Positions 36,152-44,840 of a stretch of 64,000 nt of DNA are shown piece by piece. Each line of letters begins with the position of its first letter. The first letter of the stretch is position 1. The DNA comes from Candidatus Odyssella thessalonicensis L13. GTDB taxonomy: Bacteria; Pseudomonadota; Alphaproteobacteria; Paracaedibacterales; Paracaedibacteraceae. The stretch is from assembly GCF_000190415.1 (NCBI RefSeq), contig NZ_AEWF01000001.1, positions 657,932 through 721,931 on the forward strand, read 5' to 3'. Position numbers and translations under genes: made by a program. The notes under the pieces are model-generated. The model saw only the letters and a list, made by a program, of their open reading frames with translations. It was not told the origin of the DNA and did no database searches.

Positions 36152-37054
36152 TTACAGGATTGCTTGTTCAAATCTTTTATAAGCCTCGGCGGGGCTGAGC
36201 GTGAGAATGGTTGGAGTCTCTTGTAGGACCACCATAAATTTCTGGGGGCTGTGTTGATACCAGGACACCAGCTGGTTTTGTTTGGCGTCAACAGCGTCTA
36301 GAAGTGTGCTTTCTCGACAGTAAAGCTTAAAAAGGATCCTTCCATCTTCGGGAGTCATGGCTGCTAAAAGTTGCGCCATCGCTCTGGAAGGTTGAAAGTG
36401 ATGCCAGTCTATAGGGTCATTCCAGCCCCCGCCCCAAACTTTAAAACCATATTGATAAAAGATCTCCCTTATTCCTTCATTCTCCACCATACCCGGACGA
36501 ACATGTGTGCGATTCAGATAGTTTATACCTGCTGCAGGCATAACCACTACCTGGGCCTGCGTTGTCTCTTGGCTCTTTTTCGGAGCCATAAAAGGGTTCT
36601 GCAAGGGATTAATGTCTATGGCTAAGCCATAAGAATGGATAGAAGGAGCACCGCCGCCCGTAATTTGGCGACAATTGAAGCAAACGGTATTATTAGCGGC
36701 CATTGAAAGTTCATCGTTTCCTTGATACGTCTCAATCGGCTGCGCTTGAGCAATGGGAAACTGCCTATCATACAACGTCCGAAAGATATGGGCCGTATCT
36801 TCTGCCACCACATCCAGGACAACGATACGACCATTGAAATGAGTTTGTCCTTCAAAGTCAACATATTTGAAAGTGACCGTGCGCAAACGCTCTAGGCCCA
36901 CAGGACAACTTTCATTCCATACGTTGGTTGTCTTCATCTCGGCAATGGTAGCAGCAGACAGCTCCTCAATTCCATCACAATTTAAAGTCATCGAATTTAT
37001 TCCCCCCCATAGTAACATAGTACCCCATATACGTTTTAGAGTATTCATTAGCAT
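36152..37054 (-). CDS. Exported M15-family (VanY/D-Ala-D-Ala carboxypeptidase-like) peptidase
   Basis: Protein of 300 residues. The zinc-site motifs of M15 peptidases are present: SIHSYGLAIDINPLQNP (SxHxxGxAxDI) and DPIDWHHFQPS (WHH). An N-terminal hydrophobic stretch (IWGTMLLWGGINSMTL) is probably a signal sequence, placing the enzyme in the periplasm where it would trim peptidoglycan stem peptides or act on foreign walls. It is encoded convergently to the TPR-toxin fusion gene. Substrate preference cannot be read from the sequence. Confidence 0.87.
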   Translation of the reverse strand: MLMNTLKRIWGTMLLWGGINSMTLNCDGIEELSAATIAEMKTTNVWNESCPVGLERLRTVTFKYVDFEGQTHFNGRIVVLDVVAEDTAHIFRTLYDRQFPIAQAQPIETYQGNDELSMAANNTVCFNCRQITGGGAPSIHSYGLAIDINPLQNPFMAPKKSQETTQAQVVVMPAAGINYLNRTHVRPGMVENEGIREIFYQYGFKVWGGGWNDPIDWHHFQPSRAMAQLLAAMTPEDGRILFKLYCRESTLLDAVDAKQNQLVSWYQHSPQKFMVVLQETPTILTLSPAEAYKRFEQAIL

Positions 37055-37256
37055 ACATCCCTTTTACCATAAGATTAGTTTTCATAATGCGGAAAAGTCT
37101 ATGGTGGGAGAATTTTGAATAACTCAATAGGAGAAAATAATAGGCAAGTCATCAGTTTTACGCATCAAAGGCAGTAATCTTTATTAATAGGAATAAAGAT
37201 GAGCGGTAGAAGCACACGTACGTAATGAGAATGGCAAAGCAGAAAAAATCTTATAA

Positions 37257-37292
37257 AAAAGGGCGACTATCTTTTTCCGATATCGCCCTTTT
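37257..37292 (-). terminator. Bidirectional-looking intrinsic terminator of the lipase gene
   Basis: Stem AAAAGGGCGA / TCGCCCTTTT plus inner TATC/GATA, with T runs on both strands. It is 19 nt past the stop of the minus-strand lipase gene at 37311. Confidence 0.88.
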
Positions 37293-37310
37293 AGATTTTC
37301 TAGAATTGCA

Positions 37311-38984
37311 TTATTCTAGCTCGTTTTGTCTTAAAGAATCCTCTATATTAGCAGACTGGGGTTGGGGAGCATCTTTGGAACGCCGGAAGAAGCCGGTCAC
37401 TTTATTTTCAAAGGCCACTTTCTTATTGGCTACCGCCTCTATTCCACGGCGTGCCTTCCCCCGCCAACCACTGTTTGCCTGCAATTGATGCTCGTAGCCT
37501 TGGCGTAATAATTGCTCAAGCGGTGGTGCGGATTCTAAAAGATCAAGGCTGGTTAAGGCACTTCCTTTTTCAATAGCGCTTTGATGGTGGATGCCACCAT
37601 AATGTAAGGGAGCGACCAAAGCAGCGGCACCACGATAGCCAACAACTTTTGCCGTATCCTTCAAATCTTGAGGAGAGCGAACGTCTTGCAGATCTCTCAG
37701 ATTAGTACTGACATAAGCTTTAGCTTCTAGCCGCGCCATACGAGCATACACATCACTTGCTTTATCGCCAGCCAAATATCCCACTGACCTTACGCCGGCG
37801 CCCACACCACTACCTCCTGCATACTTCTTAGCTAATCCTTGCCCAGCAACAGGAATTGCTTTCAATACCGAGGTCATGGTTTTTCCAGGAGACCCTACAG
37901 GAACAGGATCGTTCGCCAATCGGCCGACAACATTTTGGCGGATTGCATTCTGCTTACCAATAATATTATTAAAGTTATGCAGTGCCTGCTCATCGCCTAA
38001 AACGCGCGGAGCTGAGAAGATAAAAAGCTGAATGGTATTAGTTTTAAGGTTATCAAAGGTTGTGCCTAATAAACCCGGAGCTTTTAGATCTTCAGCGATC
38101 ATCTCAGAAGCAATAGTCGCTAAAGCCGCCCCTTGGCTATGACCGGTAAAAAATATTTGCATAGATGCTTTCTGTTGGGGACTTAATTGGCTAAAGATAC
38201 CGTGAATAATCTTAACAATATGTGGCATTGAATACACAACCTTTTGATAGTAACCACGATGCATTTTCCCCAACGGTGTATCAATTATTCTGGCATCCAT
38301 ATTAACTTGCCAATCTGCGGACTTAAAGCCAAAGAAGCGGACTTTTTTATCCGTGGGACGCTGACCTGTTTTACCGGTATTATCTGATCCCCTGAAGCTG
38401 ATAATCATGACATTTTGTTGGTTATTGTAAGCCACCATACCTGGCATATCGCCAACATCAAAGCGTTTGCCGGACCGCCCAATAAAGGGGAAAATCTTCC
38501 AACCTCTTCCTTCAAACTCGGCACGCATCTCAGCCCACACAGGATCATTTTTACGCATTAAATAGACAGCTTTGGTCATTTTCTTGATGTCAGGGAGCAC
38601 AGCGTGCATGCGTGGATTGACCTCAAATTCCCCATCGTCTTTCACGGCAACTAAGGGATGAAAAACTCTTAAAGGCAATGGTCTAGGATTGGCAAAGGCT
38701 GAATCATTAGTCGCCGACAGGCTTCCTCTTGGCGCCCTGGTGTTGGCCTCCAGCTCGACACCCTCAGCCCCCTTTTGCGACAGATAGGCATCCATTCCGA
38801 CGGGACGCCGTAGTGGTATATAAGTTTTTGCTTGTTTAAAGTCATTAACAGACCCCTGAGCATCAAGCTGAGTTGACGCAGGGCGAGGATTTATTCTTGC
38901 CGAAGAGCCCATTTGTGCTGCAGCTAAATTTGAAGAGGCCATACTAAGACCAATGAGGATAGTATAAATATTGATAAACCGCAT
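37311..38984 (-). CDS. Exported class 3 lipase
   Basis: Protein of 557 residues. The start at 38984 (GGAGAG 6 nt upstream) is preferred over one 21 nt earlier and gives a signal peptide ending NLAAA-QM. After a Pro/Arg-rich linker, the alpha/beta-hydrolase core shows NVMIISFRGSDNTGK (oxyanion strand), the nucleophile elbow FFTGHSQGAALATIAS (Ser283) and an acid/His region around LANDPVPVGSP and HYGGIHHQSA. The C-terminal 100 residues are basic. Class 3 lipases hydrolyse acylglycerols or phospholipids; export suggests action on host lipid. A second exported class 3 lipase lies 2 kb away. Confidence 0.88.
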   Translation of the reverse strand: MRFINIYTILIGLSMASSNLAAAQMGSSARINPRPASTQLDAQGSVNDFKQAKTYIPLRRPVGMDAYLSQKGAEGVELEANTRAPRGSLSATNDSAFANPRPLPLRVFHPLVAVKDDGEFEVNPRMHAVLPDIKKMTKAVYLMRKNDPVWAEMRAEFEGRGWKIFPFIGRSGKRFDVGDMPGMVAYNNQQNVMIISFRGSDNTGKTGQRPTDKKVRFFGFKSADWQVNMDARIIDTPLGKMHRGYYQKVVYSMPHIVKIIHGIFSQLSPQQKASMQIFFTGHSQGAALATIASEMIAEDLKAPGLLGTTFDNLKTNTIQLFIFSAPRVLGDEQALHNFNNIIGKQNAIRQNVVGRLANDPVPVGSPGKTMTSVLKAIPVAGQGLAKKYAGGSGVGAGVRSVGYLAGDKASDVYARMARLEAKAYVSTNLRDLQDVRSPQDLKDTAKVVGYRGAAALVAPLHYGGIHHQSAIEKGSALTSLDLLESAPPLEQLLRQGYEHQLQANSGWRGKARRGIEAVANKKVAFENKVTGFFRRSKDAPQPQSANIEDSLRQNELE

Positions 38985-39106
38985 CTGAAACTCTCCACAA
39001 CCCAATGTTTTCTATAAACATGGCGCATATCAGTTAAAATCAGGTTAAAATAGAAGAGATTTTTAGATTAAGTTATGGTTCTGAACAAAATTAAATGTCA
39101 GATTGA

Positions 39107-40741
39107 TTAATCGCAGGCGGCAAGAGCCTCTTTAAGGCCGGGGACATTGTTCTCTTTAGCAATGGTATCAATAATTCCTACCTTTTGCATCTTGGTAACT
39201 ACCCGTTCATTAGCGCCACACAGGATTACTCGAACCCCCTTTTTGTGGAATTTTCGGATGGCTACTTCTAATGTTTGAAGGCCTGTCATATCAATAAATG
39301 GCACCCAGCTAAGCCAGATAATAAGAATACGCGGCTGCACCTGCGCGCACCGCAGTGTCTGCTCAAAACTTTCTACTGCTCCAAAAAAGAAGGGCCCTTT
39401 AATACTGATCACCTGGACACCGTCAGGCAAGTTATCGATTCCTAAACAGGCGAGTTCCTGACTGAGATCTTGCTCTGTTGCCAGCCTGACTTCAACGCTA
39501 TTGGCCATACGCCGCAAGAAATGTAAGGTAGCAACAATAATCCCGATATTAACGGCAATAATCAGATCTGCAAATACCGTAAGAAAGAAAGTCGTCAGCA
39601 AGACCATTACATCAGCCTGCGGGGCTTGCCGTACGATCCGGATAAAGCGTTTAGCTTCGCTCATATGCCATGCCACAACAAATAAAATTGCAGCCAACAC
39701 GGCTAAGGGAATATGGACCGCCAAGGGGGCAAATACCAGTAATATAAGCAAAACAGTTATTGAATGGATTATACCGGCTAAAGGACTGGTAGCCCCATTA
39801 CGGATATTGGTGGCGGTGCGAGCAATGGCGCCCGTAGCTGCAAAACCGCCAAATAAAGGAGCCGCTATATTCGCTAGCCCCTGACCAATTAATTCTTGGT
39901 TAGAATCATGATGGGTTCCTGCCATATTATCCGCCACCACGGCTGAAAGCAGTGATTCAATGGCCCCTAACAAAGCAATGGTAAAGGCTGGCCCTATTAA
40001 TTCAATAATCTTTGCCCAAGTGAGGGGTGGCACTTGAAAAGATGGAAGAGCGTGGGGAATCCCTCCGAAAGCACTACCAATTGTTTGTATGTCTTGCCAA
40101 TTGTACAATCCTTGACATAAGGTAGCTACAACCAGGGCTACTAACGGCCCAGGAATTCGCTTAATTACTGGCAAGCGCGGCGTATAAATGATCAGCAGTA
40201 GAGATAATAACGCCAGACTCATGGTCGGAACGTGCACGTGAGGAAGAGCCTGTAAAAGATAAAACAGTTTGCTATGAAAGTGTTCCCCTTCTATCCTGGG
40301 TAAACCAAAAAATGTTTGCCATTGGCTGACCCAGATAATAACAGCGATCCCAGCAGTAAAACCGACGATTACCGGATCAGGAATAAATTTGACAATCGAC
40401 CCCATCCGACTTAAGCCAAAGAGCACCAAAATAACTCCTGCCATGAGAGTGGCAATCTGCAAGCCCTCTATCCCATACTTTGAGGTAATTCCTGAAAGGA
40501 CAACAATAAAAGCACCGGTCGGACCGGCTATTTGTAGTCGGCTCCCCCCAAATATTGACACACAAAATCCTGCCACAATAGCTGTATAAAGGCCCTGTTC
40601 AGGCTTAGCTCCCGAAGCAATAGCAAAAGCCATCGCTAGAGGTAATGCGACAATTCCAACAATTATCCCAGCAATGGTATTTCTTAACCAATGCCATCTT
40701 TGAAATAATCCCGCTTGATAGGCTTCAATAAATGCTAGCAT
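39107..40741 (-). CDS. SulP-family anion transporter with STAS domain
   Basis: Protein of 544 residues, standard SulP length. About 11-12 membrane helices cover residues 18-410, including the SulP signature region (PLAMAFAIASGAKPEQGLYT, IAGPTGAFIVVLSGI). The C-terminal STAS domain (about 430-540) includes VISIKGPFFFGAVESFEQTL and LSWVPFIDMTGLQTLEVAI. SulP proteins carry sulfate, bicarbonate or dicarboxylates across the inner membrane; which one cannot be told. Monocistronic. Confidence 0.94.
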   Translation of the reverse strand: MLAFIEAYQAGLFQRWHWLRNTIAGIIVGIVALPLAMAFAIASGAKPEQGLYTAIVAGFCVSIFGGSRLQIAGPTGAFIVVLSGITSKYGIEGLQIATLMAGVILVLFGLSRMGSIVKFIPDPVIVGFTAGIAVIIWVSQWQTFFGLPRIEGEHFHSKLFYLLQALPHVHVPTMSLALLSLLLIIYTPRLPVIKRIPGPLVALVVATLCQGLYNWQDIQTIGSAFGGIPHALPSFQVPPLTWAKIIELIGPAFTIALLGAIESLLSAVVADNMAGTHHDSNQELIGQGLANIAAPLFGGFAATGAIARTATNIRNGATSPLAGIIHSITVLLILLVFAPLAVHIPLAVLAAILFVVAWHMSEAKRFIRIVRQAPQADVMVLLTTFFLTVFADLIIAVNIGIIVATLHFLRRMANSVEVRLATEQDLSQELACLGIDNLPDGVQVISIKGPFFFGAVESFEQTLRCAQVQPRILIIWLSWVPFIDMTGLQTLEVAIRKFHKKGVRVILCGANERVVTKMQKVGIIDTIAKENNVPGLKEALAACD

Positions 40742-40885
40742 GGTTACGATTACTCGTCATAAGAACTTTAATAGAATTATATCCTTATCCTAATGATTTT
40801 TCTACGGTGATCTGTGCTGCTTGAAAATCCTTCTTTTTCGTTAATTATTAAATTCAGTGCAAAATATTGACAACGAACCTAGACA

Positions 40886-40918
40886 ATAAAAAAGCTTCCC
40901 AAGAATTCTATGAGAAGC
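40886..40918 (-). terminator. Intrinsic terminator of second lipase gene
   Basis: On the minus strand: GCTTCTC / GGGAAGC stem (one G-T pair) with an 11-nt loop, followed by TTTTTTATT. It lies 61 nt after the stop of the lipase-like gene at 40979. Confidence 0.8.
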
Positions 40919-40978
40919 ATGAAAGTGACCCATAAGAAAGATAGGTAGTCTAGAAGCGAGCTTAAAAAAATTGGTCCT

Positions 40979-41869
40979 TTATGAGGCCAGGTGCGCCTTA
41001 TACTGTTGCAATGCCTCAGCACTATGAAAATAGGTTTCAGGCATATGCCCTTCCCATTTTTCAGCGGTTATCCCGAATAGCGCTAAGCCCATAGCACCTA
41101 AAACTCCCCCTTGAAAATGCGTATACTTTCCAATACGTTCCTTAAAATCCTCTTGCTGGGCTGCGGAAAAGCGGATATCCGTCCCGCCTCTATAAAACTG
41201 ATGCCCGAATCTTTTTTCAACAAGGTCGACCACACCATCTTCTTCACAAATAAAGTTGAGATGATTAGCAAGCTGAAGACGGCGGTTATATTCCTCCTTA
41301 GCCCACTCATTTAAAAAGGGTAGTGGCGCGTAGTTAAGAACATACACTCTTGTGTCTGGCTGCTGCATTTTCATATTAAAGGCGATCAGAGAACTTAATG
41401 CCGCTCCACGGCTTTGCCCATGAAAGATCACGCGTGCATCCGCTTGCTGGACATGGGCTTGAGCTTGATACATCGCTATTTGATTGAGGACTAATTCTTG
41501 AACCCGTTGCGCGGCCTCACTGAAGCCTTTATGGCCCAGTGATTGTTCCTCTTTAAAGCCAAACGAGTCTAAGGGATCAAAGCTAAAGTTTAAATTGCTT
41601 AAAAACTCGGTTGGATTAGACAGGGTAGCGCGAAAAGCTATGTCAATTTGTTGACCATCAAAGCTAACTTGACCAATGTTCTCATGGGTAATAGGATCCT
41701 CGATGATCTTTGCACCTGATGCATAGTTGTGACAGAAGACTTTATGCACTAAAGTTGAACTATGATGAATATCGTCAGCAGTCAGCAATTCCAGAGCGGT
41801 TTGCCCACTCCAGCTTGTTTGAATGATTGAAATAGCTGCTAATATCTTATTTAAGGCAGACTTATACAT
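40979..41869 (-). CDS. Exported class 3 lipase-like protein
   Basis: Protein of 296 residues with an N-terminal signal-like segment (ILAAISIIQTSWSG). The lipase class 3 core is visible: IDIAFRATLSNPTEFLSNL, the nucleophile elbow RVIFHGQSRGAALSSLIAF (Ser153) and YVLNYAPLPFLNEW. A late Asp/His region is at EEDGVVDLVEKRFGHQF. It differs enough from the 557-residue lipase nearby not to be a recent duplicate. An exported lipid or phospholipid hydrolase is likely; substrate unknown. Confidence 0.82.
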   Translation of the reverse strand: MYKSALNKILAAISIIQTSWSGQTALELLTADDIHHSSTLVHKVFCHNYASGAKIIEDPITHENIGQVSFDGQQIDIAFRATLSNPTEFLSNLNFSFDPLDSFGFKEEQSLGHKGFSEAAQRVQELVLNQIAMYQAQAHVQQADARVIFHGQSRGAALSSLIAFNMKMQQPDTRVYVLNYAPLPFLNEWAKEEYNRRLQLANHLNFICEEDGVVDLVEKRFGHQFYRGGTDIRFSAAQQEDFKERIGKYTHFQGGVLGAMGLALFGITAEKWEGHMPETYFHSAEALQQYKAHLAS

Positions 41870-42195
41870 GATTAACTCCTTCCGCGATAAGAAAAATAAG
41901 TATCGCTTAGAGATTCTCAGGACTGCCTCAAAAAGGAATAGGTTAAAAGGAAAGAGTATTTACCTGTCAATTTTGAACTTCATGCGGCTTGATAGCAAGC
42001 CTGTCCTATAAAGGGTCTTTAATAGCTGGGAAGAAAGTGCTAATTAAAAAAAGCTTGGCATGTTTATTAGGAACCGCGGTTATTCTATAAAATGGTCAGC
42101 TTTCGCCCCCATCATTACCCGACGTCATCTAAGTTAAGCAAGCCTAGACATCTCCTCGCGCGCAGAAACAGTTTACAAAGAATAAGGAGACTACT

Positions 42196-42879
42196 ATGAA
42201 ACATCTTCATTTATTTATTAACCTAGGTATGGGGATGCTAAATCTGAGTGCTATATATGCCTCTGATGAAGAAACCAATGCCCCTACCCCTTTATCGTCC
42301 CCGCTGTCAACGATCAACGCTATCGATTTATCAAGAAACTCGATCGAGTCCTTAGAAGAGAAAATTGTCTTGTTAAGACTTGAGCAAGAGCAACCAAATA
42401 CACAAGCCCCACCTAGAGTAAAAAAGAACAGAAGCCGGCGCTGGAAGGCTCTACATGGGCCCCATAGTAAAGATAAGGCCCAGGTAGCGGAAATGGAGGA
42501 TCCAGGCATTGGCTACCGTACCCTCCCTAAGAAGTCTCAAGAGCAACAGCAGACATTATCCTTGGAAGAAGGGCAGATTACAGTATACGCCAGAAAAAAT
42601 AAGCCTTTCCAGGAATCTTCTTCTCTGTCAACTTCTCCTATAGACGATACTTTTGATGAGAATAACTCTTCCATATTAATGGAGCTGCCTCCGCCTGCAA
42701 GTCCTCTCGGTCGGTTTATTCCTCAGATCGGCAGCCCGCGCTTACCAGACATTAAAGATCCGATACATAACTATCACACCTTGAGAAAGGAATACCTGAA
42801 AAAAAGTCAAGAACTCACTGAAGAGGATATTGAAACAGTAGTCATCAATCCTGTATATGGACAAGAAGCTGACGATTAA
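42196..42879 (+). CDS. Exported Pro/Ser-rich hypothetical protein
   Basis: Protein of 227 residues. A short signal peptide (MKHLHLFINLGMGMLNLSAIYA-SD) precedes a mostly disordered chain: a basic RVKKNRSRRWKALHGPHSKD patch at about 74-93 and two similar short units, GIGYRTLPKKSQEQQQTLSL and HNYHTLRKEYLKKSQELT, that repeat the pattern Y-x-TL-x-K-KSQE-x-T followed by E-x-I-x-V. AAGGAGA lies 9 nt before ATG. The two Y/KSQ units could be docking motifs. No family recognised. Confidence 0.7.
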   Translation: MKHLHLFINLGMGMLNLSAIYASDEETNAPTPLSSPLSTINAIDLSRNSIESLEEKIVLLRLEQEQPNTQAPPRVKKNRSRRWKALHGPHSKDKAQVAEMEDPGIGYRTLPKKSQEQQQTLSLEEGQITVYARKNKPFQESSSLSTSPIDDTFDENNSSILMELPPPASPLGRFIPQIGSPRLPDIKDPIHNYHTLRKEYLKKSQELTEEDIETVVINPVYGQEADD

Positions 42880-42940
42880 GCTGGGGTAAGGACAAAACGA
42901 CGCGCGCTCGAGCAGGCGCTAAAAGACTATTAACCACTAA

Positions 42941-43255
42941 CTACCCGAGCTCATCATCTTTAATAATAATCTCATCCTTATAGGCAAAGTTAAGCTTTTC
43001 CTTAGCTTGCTCTTCAAGCATATCCGTATCTAAACTATCGGGACGCAGTAAATGGACGCGCTGTTCTAAGGCATGCTGTTCCACTTTGACTACATTTAAT
43101 TTTTGTTCTGCGACAACAATCTGTTGCTTTAAATGACCCCATGCCAATAAACCTCTCTCGCCTTGGATTAAATGGTAAACGAAATAAAGCAAAAGGCTTA
43201 CAGCTATAATCGGACCAATAACATATTGGAAGCGTGTAGCCAAATCATTCTTCAC
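42941..43255 (-). CDS. Septum formation initiator (FtsB/DivIC) family protein
   Basis: Small bitopic membrane protein of 104 residues: a short cytosolic tail, one helix (about 12-26, YVIGPIIAVSLLLYFVY) and a periplasmic coiled coil (about 38-75, LKQQIVVAEQKLNVVKVEQH) ending LDTDMLEEQAKEKLNFAYKDE, typical of the family. FtsB/DivIC links FtsL and FtsQ in the divisome. In alphaproteobacteria the gene is often near enolase and pyruvate dehydrogenase; it is isolated here. Confidence 0.88.
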   Translation of the reverse strand: MKNDLATRFQYVIGPIIAVSLLLYFVYHLIQGERGLLAWGHLKQQIVVAEQKLNVVKVEQHALEQRVHLLRPDSLDTDMLEEQAKEKLNFAYKDEIIIKDDELG

Positions 43256-43553
43256 AGTAACTCCTCTTCTTAGTCTTAAGATAGCTCTTTTTCATATATG
43301 ATACTCAGCTTTGCGAAAACGAACAACAACCTTTAAGGATTTAAAGATACTCATTCAAATCTTTGAGAATAAAAGTCCACCTCCCCAGAGATAATAATAT
43401 AAGAGTTTAAGAAATCTGCGCTTTACAGCTCTATCTCCTCTTGTAAAAAGATCAAATAGTTCTTACATAACTGAGAACTATTTCTACCCTTTTACTGAAA
43501 ATGAAATAGGAAACCAATTTTTATAAAAGCAACAATAAATCAAATTAAAGAAG

Positions 43554-44645
43554 ATGTACTCATATAATTTCCTTTTACGGGTTATCCCCTGCGCCACCTT
43601 AGTATTAATCCTAGCAACTCCCAACGTGGGAGAAGCTTATGAGAAAAGTATTCCCTCTCCTCATCCATACTCCGCGCGCGCAATTATAACTGACGACTTA
43701 GATAAGGCTACAGAAACGCCTGATGAAGGGGCGGCCTCTGCTTATCCCTTTCAAGCTCAGCCTCACATTTGCTTAGCAAGTCCTGTTGCTAAACCAATAG
43801 AAATTGATAACTCTGAATTAGCCATTGTGCAGCATTTTATCGATTGTCTTCGGTTAGCCGATGATAGTAGAGCTACAACCCTTTTAAGCAGCTATCCAAA
43901 AATCTTAGACTTTGGCTATATTCTAGATGGCGACGATGAGGGCCTATCTTTTGCGCATGTTGCGGCAGCCAACGGCAATCTTTCAACATTAAAATATATT
44001 CTTACTCTAAAGCCTGAGCTTACCTATCAACGCACTCAAGACAATGAAACAATTTTACACCAAGCGACCCTCCATAAACAGCTAGCCACAGTGAAATTTT
44101 TATGTAAGAAATTTTCACCATTAGTCACAGAAGTCGATTATGAAGGCAATACAGCGCTGCATACTGCCGCCAGTAACGGCATTGTGGAAATCTTTAATTA
44201 TTTAAGCACCCGTTTTCCAGAACTTCTCCTTAAAAAAGATGATTACGGCTATACACCTTTATTAGCAGCTGCCTACGATGGACAGTTGGCAATCATTAAC
44301 CTCGTTCTACAAAACTTTTCTTCTCTGATTGGACTAGAACGTAATAAGTTTGGACACACAGTTTTGCATTGTTTATGTGGCTACTATTCACAAAATATCC
44401 ATTTTGAACCAGAGCTACCTAAGACAATTAATAATTTTTGTCGACTTTATCCAGAAGCCTTAACAATTAAATCGACCAAAGATTTAATCGTGAGCTATGA
44501 ACCCGGACAAGAGTTCACTATCAAAGCTAACTCTACGCCCTACCAGCTTGCCCAACAGAGGAGGCATCATGGATTAGCTTTAATTTTTAGGCTACAGCAT
44601 GAAAAGTACCGTTCTGCTATTACGGCACGAAACTTAATGCCTTAG
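43554..44645 (+). CDS. Exported ankyrin-repeat protein
   Basis: Protein of 363 residues. A signal-like N-terminus (FLLRVIPCATLVLILATPNVGEA) precedes four to five ankyrin repeats at about 125-285: GLSFAHVAAANGNLSTLKYI, NETILHQATLHKQLATVKFL, GNTALHTAASNGIVEIFNYL, YGYTPLLAAAYDGQLAIINL and GHTVLHCLCGYYS. Ankyrin proteins mediate protein-protein contacts and are frequent secreted effectors in intracellular alphaproteobacteria. Monocistronic with a terminator hairpin downstream. Target unknown. Confidence 0.88.
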   Translation: MYSYNFLLRVIPCATLVLILATPNVGEAYEKSIPSPHPYSARAIITDDLDKATETPDEGAASAYPFQAQPHICLASPVAKPIEIDNSELAIVQHFIDCLRLADDSRATTLLSSYPKILDFGYILDGDDEGLSFAHVAAANGNLSTLKYILTLKPELTYQRTQDNETILHQATLHKQLATVKFLCKKFSPLVTEVDYEGNTALHTAASNGIVEIFNYLSTRFPELLLKKDDYGYTPLLAAAYDGQLAIINLVLQNFSSLIGLERNKFGHTVLHCLCGYYSQNIHFEPELPKTINNFCRLYPEALTIKSTKDLIVSYEPGQEFTIKANSTPYQLAQQRRHHGLALIFRLQHEKYRSAITARNLMP

Positions 44646-44678
44646 ACTTATAAAGTTTTACAATTTAAAGCTATTTTT

Positions 44679-44705
44679 AGGGGTCCTCTTCACAGAGCCC
44701 CTTTT
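44679..44705 (+). terminator. Intrinsic terminator of ankyrin gene
   Basis: Stem AGGGG...CTC / GAG...CCCCT with a 2-nt bulge and a short loop, followed by TTTT, 34 nt after the stop. Confidence 0.75.
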
Positions 44706-44840
44706 AATCTTCTCTAACTGCTGCTGCCAAGGATAGACCAAGCGACAACTGATTCTCGCTCCTCTCTTTTATCCATAAGTTTCTTGATTGTTAATGCGGA
44801 TTATGGCGCAATAGGCATATCACTGGTGGTGGAGAAAACA

